NCBI GenBank assembly: GCA_947503285.1
Contig: CANNDD010000005.1
Span: 372,001-436,000, forward strand
Length of the DNA stretch: 64,000 nt
Source of the DNA: an uncultured Croceitalea sp.
GTDB taxonomy: Bacteria > Bacteroidota > Bacteroidia > Flavobacteriales > Flavobacteriaceae
Direction: 5' to 3'
The notes beneath the pieces are model-generated. The model did not search any database. It was given only the letters and a program-made list of their open reading frames with translations, and was not told the DNA's origin. The position numbers and the translations under genes were made by a program. Below, one piece after another: positions 25,961 through 35,522 of this stretch (positions within the stretch are counted from its first letter, which is position 1; each line of letters starts with the position of its first letter).

Positions 25961-26842
25961 ATGCCCTTGCGAAAAAACCTTATTGAAAAGTGTGTATTGC
26001 TCGTAGTACTGCTGGTCGCTACTGCATGCGGGTCTTTTATAAAAGATGACGATGAAGTCAAGCCAATAGCACGGGTCGGCGAATCCTATTTATATCCTAA
26101 TGATATTCAATCTTACATAACGAGTGAAATGTCTGCTCAAGACAGCGCTGCTTTTGTGGTAAACTATATCAACAAATGGGCGTCAAAACAATTGTTGTTG
26201 TCAAAATCCAAGATCAACCTCTCTGAAGAACAGTTGCAGGAATTCGATCGTTTGGTAAGTGATTACCGTACTGATTTGTACACTAGGGCCTATATAGAAG
26301 CTTTGGTGGGTTCGGCAAATGATACTGTTGTCAACCAACAGCAATTGACCGATTTTTATGGAAAACAGAAAGAAAACTTCAAGTTGAATGAAAAATTGGT
26401 GCAGTTGCGCTTTGTGGTATTGCCAAACCAATTTTTGGACCAAGAGGAAGTAGTGGCAAAACTCAAGTCGTTTAAAGAACAGGATAAAGCCTATCTAGAC
26501 TCCATAGCCGTCCAATTTAAAAAAATACATTTCAATGATTCCATTTGGGTAAGCGCCTCACGGGTGATGACCGAAATCACCCCATTGAACTATGGTAATC
26601 AAGAAAAGTACCTAAAGAAATCACAATTTTTTGAGTTGCAAGATTCATTGGGGGTATATTTGGGTAAAGTAACTGATGTTCTTGAGGTTAACGATATAGC
26701 TCCACTGAACTATATTATACCGGATATCAAGAGGATAATTTTGAACCGTAGGCGATTGAAATACGTTCAAAAATTGGAGACCGAAATTATTGATGAAGCA
26801 ATTAAGGAAAATGAGTTTGAAATTTATGAAAATCAAGATTAG
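25961..26842 (+). CDS. Periplasmic SurA-N-like / PpiC-related lipoprotein
   Basis: A 293-residue lipoprotein (signal with lipobox LVATACGS). After the lipobox the helix-rich region (VNYINKWASKQLLLSKSKIN, EEQLQEFDRLVSDYRTDLYT, YIEALVG) resembles SurA N-terminal domains, and a later part (LVQLRFVVLPNQFLDQEEVV) suits a degenerate parvulin domain. It lies just before a true SurA-like gene and overlaps it by 17 bp, so the two are a translationally coupled outer-membrane-protein chaperone pair. I start at ATG 25961; upstream ATG 25904 lies before the promoter. Exact activity uncertain. Confidence 0.8.
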   Translation: MPLRKNLIEKCVLLVVLLVATACGSFIKDDDEVKPIARVGESYLYPNDIQSYITSEMSAQDSAAFVVNYINKWASKQLLLSKSKINLSEEQLQEFDRLVSDYRTDLYTRAYIEALVGSANDTVVNQQQLTDFYGKQKENFKLNEKLVQLRFVVLPNQFLDQEEVVAKLKSFKEQDKAYLDSIAVQFKKIHFNDSIWVSASRVMTEITPLNYGNQEKYLKKSQFFELQDSLGVYLGKVTDVLEVNDIAPLNYIIPDIKRIILNRRRLKYVQKLETEIIDEAIKENEFEIYENQD

Positions 26843-28244
26843 TATATTTTTTTTAGGATTGGTTTGTTCCCTTTCCGCACAAAACAATGAAGATACAAGC
26901 GGGGTATCTATGGAAACCGCTGAGGTGCAAAAAGATACCGTTAACAACGCGAATAAGATAAAGTTAGATGGTATCGCAGCGGTCATAGGCGACTATGTTA
27001 TTCTTGATTCTGATGTCGAGAAAACACTGATCGATTTAAAGAACCAAGGTGCTTCCACCGAGGATATTACCAAGTGCCAGCTTTTAGGTAAGTTGATGGA
27101 AGATAGGTTATATGCCCATCAAGCCGTTCAAGATAGTTTATTGGTGTCTGACGACCAGGTAAATGCACAGAGTGATAGGCAGATTCAGCAATTGTCTACC
27201 CAAATCGGGAGTATCGAAAAAATGTTAAAGTACTATAAAAAGCCTGATTTAGAAAGTTTTAGGGCCGAGTTGTTCGAAATCAATAAGTTGCGTATGCTTT
27301 CAGAGAAGATGCAAGGAAAAATCGTTCAAGAAATTGAGGTTACCCCAGAAGAGGTCAGGCAGTTTTTCTATAATATTCCAGAAGAAGAACGCCCTGTTTT
27401 CGGTGCCGAACTTGAAATCTCACAAATCGTGAAGCAACCAGAGCCATCTGATGTAGAAAAGCAAAAAGTCATCGATAGGCTTAATGGCATCAAACAAGAT
27501 GTCGAAGAGAACGATGCCAGTTTCAACGTAAAGGCCATTTTGTATTCACAAGATCCCGGTTCAAAACCTAGGGGCGGACTTTATACAGGGGTGACGAAAA
27601 ATAGTGGCTATGTGAAAGAATTCAAAGATGTCGCTTTTAGCTTGAGGGAAGGCGAAATTTCAGAACCATTTGAAACGATGTTCGGCTACCACCTTATGAA
27701 AATAGAAAAGGTAAGGGGACAAGAAGTGGATTTGAGGCATATTTTGATGATACCCGAAGTATCGGAAGAAGCTTTGAAGAAAGCGGCAACGGAATTGGAT
27801 ACCATACGTCAACAAATTCTTGATGGAAAATACTCTTTTGCAGAGGCCGCTTTGAACTTTTCCGACGAAAAAGAAACCAAGTTTGACGGGGGGCTGTTGC
27901 GAAATCCGATAAATTTCGATTCTAAGTTCGAGCTTACCAAAATGGACCCATCGCTTTACAATCAAGTCAGGAATATCAAAGATAACGAGATTTCAAGGCC
28001 TATACGTGAAGATGACCCGAGAGGGGGAGCCCCCAAGTTCAAAATCATGCAGATTACGAATCGATATGATGAGCATAAGGCCGATTTTGCCCGTGATTAT
28101 ATCAAAATACAAGAGCTTGCCTTGCGCGAAAAACAGTTCAAAGCAGTACAAAAATGGATGAAGGAGAAAATCGAGGATGTTTACATTCAGGTAGGTTATG
28201 AGAACAAAGACTGTGATTTTGCTAATAATTGGGTAAAAAACTAA
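26826..28244 (+). CDS. SurA-like peptidyl-prolyl cis-trans isomerase
   Basis: A 472-residue periplasmic chaperone and parvulin-type prolyl isomerase that helps fold outer-membrane proteins. The signal peptide ends LVCSLSAQ. The N-terminal SurA helices (KIKLDGIAAVIGDYVILDSD, QIQQLSTQIGSIEKML) precede two parvulin modules: the first around GAELEISQIVKQPEPS to FETMFGYHLMKIEKV, the second around VDLRHILMIPEVSEEAL to FSDEKETKFDGG. I start at ATG 26826 (MKIKISIFFLGLVC), 17 bp inside the upstream gene; earlier ATGs at 26790-26811 give a poorer signal peptide. The MoxR gene starts 1 bp after the stop. Confidence 0.92.
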   Translation: MKIKISIFFLGLVCSLSAQNNEDTSGVSMETAEVQKDTVNNANKIKLDGIAAVIGDYVILDSDVEKTLIDLKNQGASTEDITKCQLLGKLMEDRLYAHQAVQDSLLVSDDQVNAQSDRQIQQLSTQIGSIEKMLKYYKKPDLESFRAELFEINKLRMLSEKMQGKIVQEIEVTPEEVRQFFYNIPEEERPVFGAELEISQIVKQPEPSDVEKQKVIDRLNGIKQDVEENDASFNVKAILYSQDPGSKPRGGLYTGVTKNSGYVKEFKDVAFSLREGEISEPFETMFGYHLMKIEKVRGQEVDLRHILMIPEVSEEALKKAATELDTIRQQILDGKYSFAEAALNFSDEKETKFDGGLLRNPINFDSKFELTKMDPSLYNQVRNIKDNEISRPIREDDPRGGAPKFKIMQITNRYDEHKADFARDYIKIQELALREKQFKAVQKWMKEKIEDVYIQVGYENKDCDFANNWVKN

Positions 28245-28245
28245 T

Positions 28246-29199
28246 ATGTCAGACGTAACTGCGATTGAAAACCTTGTTGAAAAGCACAAAGCCCTAAAAA
28301 ACGAGATTTCTAAAGTAATTATCGGTCAAGAAGAGGTAATAGACCAGATTTTACTATCCATTTATACTGGCGGTCACTCATTACTCATAGGGGTCCCTGG
28401 TTTGGCAAAAACATTAATGGTCAATACCATTGCCCAAACTTTAGGATTGGATTTCAAGCGTATTCAATTTACCCCTGATTTGATGCCGAGCGATATTTTA
28501 GGTTCAGAGGTCTTAGATCAGAATCGGAATTTTAAATTTATCAAGGGACCTATTTTTGCCAACATAATCTTGGCTGACGAAATCAACCGTACCCCACCAA
28601 AAACCCAAGCTGCCCTGCTTGAGGCAATGCAAGAGCGTTCGGTAACCATAGCCGGGCAACAACATAAGTTGGAGCGGCCCTATTTTGTTTTGGCTACACA
28701 AAACCCCATAGAACAAGAAGGTACCTATCCTTTACCTGAGGCGCAATTAGATCGATTCATGTTTGCGATTCGATTGACCTATCCATCAATAGCCGAAGAA
28801 ATCGATATTGTCAAGGCAACCACGGCCGATAAATCGGTTATCCTGAATACCCTTTTTAGTGCTGACGCAATCAACGAAGTGCAAAGTTTGGTTCGAAGGA
28901 TCCCGGTACCTGACAATGTAGTGGATTATACTGTTAGGCTGGTGAACAAAACAAGGCCGAATCTTGAGGGAGCGAGCGAATATATTAAAAATTATGTCGA
29001 TTGGGGCGCTGGTCCAAGGGCATCACAGAACTTGATTTTAGCGGCCAAGGCCCATGCAGCGGTAAATGGTAAATATGCCCCCGATATTGAAGATGTTCAG
29101 GCAATCGCAAAAGGAATTTTGAGGCATCGTATTTTAAAAAATTACAAGGCTGAAGCCGAAGGCATATCCGAAGACCTGATCATACAAGAATTGTTCTAA
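28246..29199 (+). CDS. MoxR family AAA+ ATPase
   Basis: A 317-residue AAA+ ATPase of the MoxR group, which usually help assemble or activate large protein complexes with VWA-domain partners. Walker A is LIGVPGLAKTLMVNTI (near residue 48), Walker B is NIILADEINRTPPKTQAALL, the sensor 1 region is FVLATQNPIEQEGTYPLPE, and the C-terminal lid domain includes RASQNLILAAKAHAAVNGK. It is cotranscribed with the SurA-like gene. A VWA/DUF58 partner, often adjacent, is not found here, so its client is not clear. Confidence 0.93.
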   Translation: MSDVTAIENLVEKHKALKNEISKVIIGQEEVIDQILLSIYTGGHSLLIGVPGLAKTLMVNTIAQTLGLDFKRIQFTPDLMPSDILGSEVLDQNRNFKFIKGPIFANIILADEINRTPPKTQAALLEAMQERSVTIAGQQHKLERPYFVLATQNPIEQEGTYPLPEAQLDRFMFAIRLTYPSIAEEIDIVKATTADKSVILNTLFSADAINEVQSLVRRIPVPDNVVDYTVRLVNKTRPNLEGASEYIKNYVDWGAGPRASQNLILAAKAHAAVNGKYAPDIEDVQAIAKGILRHRILKNYKAEAEGISEDLIIQELF

Positions 29200-29359
29200 G
29201 CTCCCACTCCGAAAAATAAGGCTATCGTATCGCATGTCGTTGCATAATTCGTTCTAACTTTTGTTAAAGAAAAGTCTTAGGATTAGTTAAGGTATTGTTT
29301 TATTCCCGACTACATTTTTGTAATTTTAACGAATTCAATCCTAAAAACAACTTTGCACA

Positions 29360-31630
29360 ATGGCGTTTGATATTGACATGATTAAAAAAGTCTATGCTAC
29401 TATGGGAGAAAGAGTAGCCGTAGCAAGAGAACTAGTTGGTAAACCATTGACATTATCTGAAAAAATACTGTATTCACATCTATGGGACGGTAATCCTACC
29501 AAGGTCTTTAAGAGAGCGAAGGATTATGTCGATTTTGCACCTGACCGTATCGCATGCCAAGATGCGACCGCCCAAATGGCCTTACTGCAATTTATGCAAG
29601 CTGGTAAGCCAAAGGTCGCCGTACCAACTACCGTTCATTGTGATCATTTAATTCAAGCCAAAAGTGGCGCAGCTGCCGATTTAAAGTCAGCGAACACGAC
29701 CAGTGCCGAGGTTTTTGATTTTTTAGAATCCGTTTCCAATAAATATGGAATCGGTTTTTGGAAACCTGGTGCGGGTATTATCCATCAGGTAGTATTGGAA
29801 AATTATGCATTTCCTGGTGGGATGATGATAGGAACGGACTCCCATACGGTAAATGCAGGTGGATTGGGAATGGTGGCAATCGGGGTAGGTGGAGCCGATG
29901 CCGTTGATGTGATGGCAGGTATGCCATGGGAATTGAAATTTCCAAAATTGATAGGGGTAAAGTTGACCGGTACCATTTCAGGATGGACGGCTCCAAAAGA
30001 TGTTATATTAAAAGTTGCTGAAATACTTACCGTAAAGGGTGGAACCGGGGCAATCGTAGAATATTTTGGTCCTGGTGCCAAAGCGTTGTCATGTACCGGT
30101 AAAGGAACCATATGTAATATGGGTGCTGAAATAGGAGCAACTACCTCGACATTTGGTTATGATGAGTCCATGGAACGTTATTTGCGTGCCACTGAGAGGG
30201 CTGATGTAGCCGATGCTGCCAATGAAGTTAAAGAGCACTTGACCGCTGATGATGAGGTTTACGCAAATCCTGAGCAATATTTCGATCAGGTAATTGAAAT
30301 TAACTTATCAGAATTAGGGCCACTCTTGAATGGTCCTTTTACACCGGATCTATCAACTCAGGTTGGAAACGAAATGACCGAAAAGGCCACAGAGAACGAG
30401 TGGCCAATTCAAGTGGAATGGGGATTGATAGGTTCTTGTACGAATTCATCCTATGAAGATTTATCCAGGGCATCATCCATTGCACAACAGGCATTGGATA
30501 AGGGTTTGAAGATGAAAGCTGAATTAGGGATCAATCCAGGTTCCGAACAAGTGCGGTACACCGCTGAACGAGATGGCATCCTTGGTATTTTCGAAAAATT
30601 GGATGCGAAGATATTCACAAATGCCTGTGGACCGTGCATTGGACAATGGGCTAGATACAGCGACCCCAAGAACGCACCAAAAAACAGTATAGTACACTCT
30701 TTCAATAGAAACTTTGCGAAACGGGCCGATGGTAATCCGAATACGCACGCTTTTGTCGCCTCACCTGAAATAACGGCTGCAATAGCCGTTGCTGGAAGGT
30801 TGGATTTCAATCCTTTGACCGATACATTGATCAATGAGAATGGGGAAGAGGTGAAATTCGAAGAACCTACCGGTTGGGAACTACCACCGAAAGGTTTTGA
30901 GGTAGAAGATGCCGGTTTTATACCCCCCATGGAAAACGGTAGTGGGGTTCAAGTCGTGGTATCGCCAACATCTGAACGATTACAATTGTTAGACCCATTT
31001 GTACCGATACAACACGAAGAGTTAAAAGGCGTGAAATTGCTGATAAAGGCCTTTGGAAAATGTACTACCGACCATATTTCGATGGCTGGCCCTTGGTTAC
31101 GCTACCGTGGTCATCTTGACAATATTGCCAATAATACCTTAATCGGTGCGGTAAATGCCTATAATAAGAAAACGAATTTTGTCAAGAATCAGTTGACCGG
31201 CGAATATGGGGGGGTGCCTGATACGCAAAGGGCCTACAAAGCTGCAGGAATTCGGTCTATTGTCGTTGGTGACCATAATTATGGAGAAGGTTCTTCTAGG
31301 GAGCATGCAGCAATGCAGCCACGTCATTTGGGTGTAGCTGCGGTTTTGGTAAAATCATTTGCACGAATACATGAGACCAACCTTAAAAAACAAGGTATGT
31401 TGGGACTTACCTTTGCCAATGAGAATGACTATGATTTGATTCAAGAAGACGATACCTTTAATTTTGTGGATATTGAGGGCTTTGCACCTGACACACCTCT
31501 AACCATTGAAGTCGTTCATGCTGATGGAAGTACCGATACCATAGTGGCCAATCATACTTACAATGAAGCTCAGATCAATTGGTTTAAAGAAGGCTCTGCC
31601 TTGAATGTAATCAAAAAAGAAAATGCTTAA
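29360..31630 (+). CDS. acn: Aconitate hydratase
   Basis: A 756-residue [4Fe-4S] enzyme that isomerises citrate to isocitrate in the TCA cycle. The cluster cysteines are visible in [11 protein letters not shown] (near residue 357) and [12 protein letters not shown] (near 423). The substrate-binding [20 protein letters not shown] and [20 protein letters not shown] are intact, and the C-terminal swivel domain has [20 protein letters not shown]. The length and organisation are those of the mitochondrial-like aconitases common in Bacteroidota. The gene stands alone with a clear terminator after it; its promoter is not sharp. Confidence 0.97.
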   Translation: MAFDIDMIKKVYATMGERVAVARELVGKPLTLSEKILYSHLWDGNPTKVFKRAKDYVDFAPDRIACQDATAQMALLQFMQAGKPKVAVPTTVHCDHLIQAKSGAAADLKSANTTSAEVFDFLESVSNKYGIGFWKPGAGIIHQVVLENYAFPGGMMIGTDSHTVNAGGLGMVAIGVGGADAVDVMAGMPWELKFPKLIGVKLTGTISGWTAPKDVILKVAEILTVKGGTGAIVEYFGPGAKALSCTGKGTICNMGAEIGATTSTFGYDESMERYLRATERADVADAANEVKEHLTADDEVYANPEQYFDQVIEINLSELGPLLNGPFTPDLSTQVGNEMTEKATENEWPIQVEWGLIGSCTNSSYEDLSRASSIAQQALDKGLKMKAELGINPGSEQVRYTAERDGILGIFEKLDAKIFTNACGPCIGQWARYSDPKNAPKNSIVHSFNRNFAKRADGNPNTHAFVASPEITAAIAVAGRLDFNPLTDTLINENGEEVKFEEPTGWELPPKGFEVEDAGFIPPMENGSGVQVVVSPTSERLQLLDPFVPIQHEELKGVKLLIKAFGKCTTDHISMAGPWLRYRGHLDNIANNTLIGAVNAYNKKTNFVKNQLTGEYGGVPDTQRAYKAAGIRSIVVGDHNYGEGSSREHAAMQPRHLGVAAVLVKSFARIHETNLKKQGMLGLTFANENDYDLIQEDDTFNFVDIEGFAPDTPLTIEVVHADGSTDTIVANHTYNEAQINWFKEGSALNVIKKENA

Positions 31631-31650
31631 TCAGCAATTCAAGAACATAA

Positions 31651-31676
31651 GGGCCCTTGATTATCAAGGGCCTTTT
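31651..31676 (+). terminator. Terminator of the aconitase gene
   Basis: GGCCCTTGA-TTA-TCAAGGGCC hairpin (31652-31672) followed by TTTT, 21 bp after the aconitase stop. Confidence 0.8.
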
Positions 31677-31696
31677 CGTTTTAATCCAAACTATCT

Positions 31697-32260
31697 ATGG
31701 CGGTAAAGAAAAAGACTGTTCTTAACATTGTTGTCATTCTTTTTATACTCTCCTTTTTTGTGACCCCTTTAGGGCATTATGGTAAACTTTTTTTGAATAG
31801 GATATTTTCATTCTCACCTTACGTGGTGGCTGAGGCCAATAGAAAGAAGATCACGGACTATGATTGGCGTCTAAAAGATGCCGATTGGAATTTCTTTAAT
31901 TTTCAAAAATCACAGGGGAGGGTTATTCTGGTGAATTTTTGGGCCTCATGGCGATTACCCAGTGAGGCTGAATTAAGCAGTATCCAGAAATTGTATGACA
32001 CTTATAAGGACAAAATGGACTTCTATATCATTACCAATGAAGATCGCCCCCCCGTCGAAGAGTTCATTGCTAAACAAGGATACACTTTTCCTGTTACCTA
32101 TTTGATCATCGGAGATAAATCAGCAGTTAAGATACCTGAGAAACCGCCATATTCTTACCTTATAGACAAAGACGGCTATATTGTTGTTGAACAAGATGGA
32201 ATAGCCAACTGGAATACTGCAACGGTAAAGAAAATTGTGGATGACCTGCTAGCAGAATAG
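31697..32260 (+). CDS. TlpA/ResA-like thioredoxin-fold protein without its CxxC
   Basis: A 187-residue membrane-anchored protein with an N-terminal uncleaved helix (VVILFILSFFVTPLGH) and a TlpA-like thioredoxin domain. The family strand VILVNFWASW is followed by RLPSEAEL where active relatives have CxxC, so both redox cysteines (positions 86 and 89) are Arg and Ser; the Pro between is kept. The rest of the fold (TFPVTYLIIGD, PYSYLIDKDGYIVVEQDG) looks sound. It is therefore not a disulfide oxidoreductase but may bind partners. It ends 1 bp before the crtA-like gene, so the two could be one transcript. Confidence 0.85.
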   Translation: MAVKKKTVLNIVVILFILSFFVTPLGHYGKLFLNRIFSFSPYVVAEANRKKITDYDWRLKDADWNFFNFQKSQGRVILVNFWASWRLPSEAELSSIQKLYDTYKDKMDFYIITNEDRPPVEEFIAKQGYTFPVTYLIIGDKSAVKIPEKPPYSYLIDKDGYIVVEQDGIANWNTATVKKIVDDLLAE

Positions 32261-32261
32261 G

Positions 32262-32960
32262 ATGTCCCAAATAACTACGATATCATTTTTCAGGTTTACT
32301 TCATTTCATACAAAATTATGGGCGTTCTCTATGATGCAATTTGCCCAAGCCGCTTTTTCAAATGCGAAGGGACAAGAGTTCTATAAACTTCTTGGAACGG
32401 GGCGGGATGGTTTTGACCCAAAACCTGACTTTGGGGTTTATGCCGTTTTACAGGTTTGGAAAAGTGAGGAAGCAGCCAATGATTTTTTCAATAATGCCCG
32501 AATCATAAAGAAATACCGAAAGAAAGCTGCGGAATGCTATCAAATCTTTATGCGAAATATCGTAGCGAGGGGGAAATGGGATGGGCAAAATCCTTTTAGA
32601 AAAAGTGATGACCTAGATGATACACTTACTTATGCGGTTATCACCAGAGCGACAATAAAAACAAGGTTTTTATTGAGGTTTTGGGGTTTCGTACCTAAAT
32701 CACAACAAGATTTGAAAACAAATACAGGCTTATTATTTACTAAGGGAATTGGCGAAATACCATTTAAGAATATGGCCACTTTTAGTCTATGGAAGGATTT
32801 GGACTCTTTAAACAAATTTGCCTATCAAACTGAAGGGCATGTGAAGGCCATTGGCAAGACACGTGAATTAGGATGGTATTCTGAGGAGCTATTTTCGCGC
32901 TTTCAACCCTATCGTTCCTCTGGATCCTGGTTTGGTGGTAATCCGTTGGAGAAGGTCTAG
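32262..32960 (+). CDS. crtA: CrtA-like carotenoid oxygenase (spheroidene monooxygenase family)
   Basis: A 232-residue protein of the spheroidene monooxygenase family, recognisable by the N-terminal ITTISFFRFTSFHTKLWAFS, the FYKLLGTGRDGFDPKPDFGV stretch and the C-terminal TRELGWYSEELFSRF. CrtA in purple bacteria adds keto groups at C-2 of acyclic carotenoids; I recall a CrtA-related enzyme in a marine Flavobacterium acting as 2'-hydroxylase in myxol synthesis. That reading fits here, since the adjacent operon has CruF- and CrtD-like genes. It runs toward the crt operon and overlaps the CruF gene by 4 bp at the 3' ends. Confidence 0.85.
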   Translation: MSQITTISFFRFTSFHTKLWAFSMMQFAQAAFSNAKGQEFYKLLGTGRDGFDPKPDFGVYAVLQVWKSEEAANDFFNNARIIKKYRKKAAECYQIFMRNIVARGKWDGQNPFRKSDDLDDTLTYAVITRATIKTRFLLRFWGFVPKSQQDLKTNTGLLFTKGIGEIPFKNMATFSLWKDLDSLNKFAYQTEGHVKAIGKTRELGWYSEELFSRFQPYRSSGSWFGGNPLEKV

Positions 32961-33607
32961 TGCAATGGGAAGAGATAGAAAAAAGCAAAAAATAGCAATT
33001 GGGCCAAGTATAAATGTATAGCAATAGCTTTGTTCCCCTTTGTCCTGGCCTTATGCAGAATGGTTTGCAAGAGCAGGCCTATACCAAACCATGCGAGGTA
33101 ATTGTCTATGGGTACTGCCCCCTTGAATTCCCAAAAGTCAAAAACCGGGGCATTCTTTTCCATTAAAAAATCGAGACCTACCATCAGCGCGGCAGCCACA
33201 ACAATTTTCAACCTTTTTGAAAAACCTATTTTTTTCGAAACTTCAGCAGTGATAAAGGTCAATAAGGCCCAATACGTTCCTATTAAGAAAGGTACGCCAT
33301 CAAATTTAGGCCCTAAATTACGACCATAGGTATAATCGCCGAACAAGATACCATAATTAACACCCAACCACTCCGAAAACATTCCAATGAAAAAAAAGAT
33401 GGCAAATAGTGACCATTGTTTTTTTGTCTTTAATGGAAATAGCCATATGAAGATCAATAGACTTACCGTAAGGTTCAAAGGCGATTTAGTGATGAACCAG
33501 TCTTGATTGCCAAAATAGATTCCGATCACACCTGATACATGGAATAGCCAGATCATGAATATTCCAAGCTTGGTGTTCGCGATTCTTTTGAGGTCTATGT
33601 TAAGCAT
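32957..33607 (-). CDS. cruF: CruF-like carotenoid 1',2'-hydratase
   Basis: A 216-residue integral membrane protein with about seven hydrophobic segments, of the carotenoid biosynthesis family PF04240 (DUF422). Conserved features are FSEWLGVNYGILFGDYTYGR and GVPFLIGTYWALLTFITAEV. CruF adds water to the psi end of gamma-carotene or lycopene to give a 1'-hydroxy group. It is the last gene of the crt operon; its ATG overlaps the CrtD-like stop by 8 bp. Assignment to CruF, and not another member of the family, is inferred from cluster content. Confidence 0.8.
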   Translation of the reverse strand: MLNIDLKRIANTKLGIFMIWLFHVSGVIGIYFGNQDWFITKSPLNLTVSLLIFIWLFPLKTKKQWSLFAIFFFIGMFSEWLGVNYGILFGDYTYGRNLGPKFDGVPFLIGTYWALLTFITAEVSKKIGFSKRLKIVVAAALMVGLDFLMEKNAPVFDFWEFKGAVPIDNYLAWFGIGLLLQTILHKARTKGNKAIAIHLYLAQLLFFAFFYLFPLH

Positions 33608-35069
33608 TCGGTACGAGGTCGTTCACAATTTTAGAAGATAAAAGGCAAAGTGGTATGCCACCCCCAGGATGTACTGAACCTCCGCAAAAATAGAGGTTCT
33701 TGGTTTTAGAACTGAAATTGGGATGCCTTAAGAAAGCAGCGAATTTTGAGTTGCTCGCCGCACCGTACAAGGCCCCACGATAGGAGCTGGTATTTTGCTC
33801 GATCTCAATGGGGTCCAATACAAACTCGGTCTCAATATATTCCTCAATATCCGTGTTCAGGATGGTATTTATTTTTCTTATGACGGATTTTCTTGCCATA
33901 GCTGCCAATTTTCCCCAATCTTGCCCATGGTTTGCCGGAGCATTGATCATCACAAACCAATTTTCACAGCCTTCCGGGGCATCTTCCCGATTTTCTTTAC
34001 TTGTTACGTTGATGTAGACCGTAGTATCTTCAAAGAGGCTTTTCTTGTTGAAAATATGGTCGAACTCCTTTTTATAGTCTTCACTGAACATGATATTGTG
34101 CAAATCGAGCTCAGGAAATGTTTTTGCTATTCCCCAATAAAAGATCAAAGCCGAACTAGAACGTTCTTGGTTTAGTATCTTTCTGGGGTGTTTTATTTCA
34201 GGCAATAGTTTTTTATAGGTCGGATAGACATCCATATTACTGATAACCATATCACCAAATACGGTTTCGGTCCGTAACCGTAGCCCTATTGCTTTTTTGT
34301 TTTCAATTAGTATTTCATCAACGTTGCTATTAAAATGGAACACTATTCCTACATCTAGGGCCAACTGATAAAGTGATTTTGTGATGTTATGCATACCCCC
34401 CTTTGGAAAATAGGTGCCCAAATCCATTTCAAGATGCGGTATCATTGACATAATACCCGGCGTTCGATATGGTGAAGAGCCGTTATACGTGGCGTATCTG
34501 TTAAAAAGTTGAATCAACTTCGGATTTTGAAAATACTGCATGTTGGTGTTATTCATCGTGTTTTGAATACCCATGCCACCTATTCTTAGCAATGCTTTTA
34601 CGGTTTTTTTCGAGAGATAGGTCTGAACTTTGTGCAATGATTTTTCAAGAAAAATGGAGCTTGTCAATTCATATTTTTTCTTATTATCATCAAGATACCT
34701 TTTTATTTGCTTGGCATCTTCGCCGAATAAGATAGCCGCCTTCTCGATAAAATCCTCCTTATCCGATTTTACGGTAAATCGTGTATGGTCTTCCCAAAAG
34801 TAATTGCAGATGGTTTCTTTTTTAATGTATTCAAAATAGGTATCCGGTCTTTTTCCATGCAATTCGAACAATTCGGTTACAAGCCATGGCATGGTGAATA
34901 GGGATGGGCCTAAATCAAATCTATACCCGTTGACTTTTTTTGAGTTTAGCTTTCCACCGGGATAAGAATTTTTTTCGAAAACAAGAACATGATACCCCTT
35001 GGCTTTTAATCGTAGGGCCGTAGCGAGGCCGGCTATTCCGGAACCAATGACCAATGCTGTTTTGGGCAT
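33600..35069 (-). CDS. crtD: CrtI-family desaturase, probably CrtD-like 3',4'-desaturase
   Basis: A 489-residue FAD-dependent carotenoid desaturase. It starts at MPKTALVIGSGIAGLATALR with the dinucleotide-binding fold, has FEKNSYPGGKLNSKKVNGYR and FDLGPSLFTMPWLV, and ends with the family C-terminal NLYFCGGSVHPGGGIPLC. It is the second CrtI-type enzyme in the operon, and in relatives that make saproxanthin or myxol the second copy dehydrogenates 1'-hydroxy carotenoids at 3',4', which fits the downstream CruF gene. The upstream frame to 35114 lies inside crtZ, so I start at 35069, where TAATG couples it to the crtZ stop. Confidence 0.85.
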   Translation of the reverse strand: MPKTALVIGSGIAGLATALRLKAKGYHVLVFEKNSYPGGKLNSKKVNGYRFDLGPSLFTMPWLVTELFELHGKRPDTYFEYIKKETICNYFWEDHTRFTVKSDKEDFIEKAAILFGEDAKQIKRYLDDNKKKYELTSSIFLEKSLHKVQTYLSKKTVKALLRIGGMGIQNTMNNTNMQYFQNPKLIQLFNRYATYNGSSPYRTPGIMSMIPHLEMDLGTYFPKGGMHNITKSLYQLALDVGIVFHFNSNVDEILIENKKAIGLRLRTETVFGDMVISNMDVYPTYKKLLPEIKHPRKILNQERSSSALIFYWGIAKTFPELDLHNIMFSEDYKKEFDHIFNKKSLFEDTTVYINVTSKENREDAPEGCENWFVMINAPANHGQDWGKLAAMARKSVIRKINTILNTDIEEYIETEFVLDPIEIEQNTSSYRGALYGAASNSKFAAFLRHPNFSSKTKNLYFCGGSVHPGGGIPLCLLSSKIVNDLVPNA

Positions 35070-35518
35070 TATTTTTTGAAGTACTTGAATGGAACGAACA
35101 ACATGCCAAAACACTCACCGTCTGTTTTACCGAGATGTTTATGATGCATTTTGTGCGCACGCCTTACCCCTTTGGCATACCAATTATTGGCGTTTCTTAA
35201 AAACTTAAACCGTTGGTGTATAAAAATATCATGAACGAAAAAATATGCAATTCCGTAAGCCAAAATACCAAAGCCCAGTGGCCAACCGTACCAAAAATCA
35301 GTAGTATTGCCAATCATGATCAATGACATACTGACCACCGCATAAAATAGAAAGAAGGCATCGTTGCGTTCAAACCAAGAGTCATGGTCCTTTTTATGAT
35401 GGTCTTTATGCAGGCTCCATAAAAAACCATGCATGATATATTTATGTGTAAACCATGCCATAAACTCCATAATACAAAACGTAGCCAAGAATATGACTAT
35501 CCAAAGAAAAATCTTCAT
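35069..35518 (-). CDS. crtZ: Beta-carotene hydroxylase
   Basis: A 149-residue membrane di-iron hydroxylase that adds 3-hydroxyl groups to beta rings of carotenoids, as in zeaxanthin. Its histidine clusters are complete: THKYIMH (H25, H30), HKDHH (H37, H40, H41), HDIFIH (H96, H101) and HKMHH (H122, H125, H126). Four hydrophobic segments are present. It lies 4 bp after crtB and overlaps the CrtD-like gene start by 1 base. Confidence 0.93.
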   Translation of the reverse strand: MKIFLWIVIFLATFCIMEFMAWFTHKYIMHGFLWSLHKDHHKKDHDSWFERNDAFFLFYAVVSMSLIMIGNTTDFWYGWPLGFGILAYGIAYFFVHDIFIHQRFKFLRNANNWYAKGVRRAHKMHHKHLGKTDGECFGMLFVPFKYFKK

Positions 35519-35522
35519 TCCT

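Noticed and set aside
30451-30930. A 159-residue minus-strand frame
   Set aside because: It lies opposite the aconitase cluster-binding region and is a shadow of that gene.
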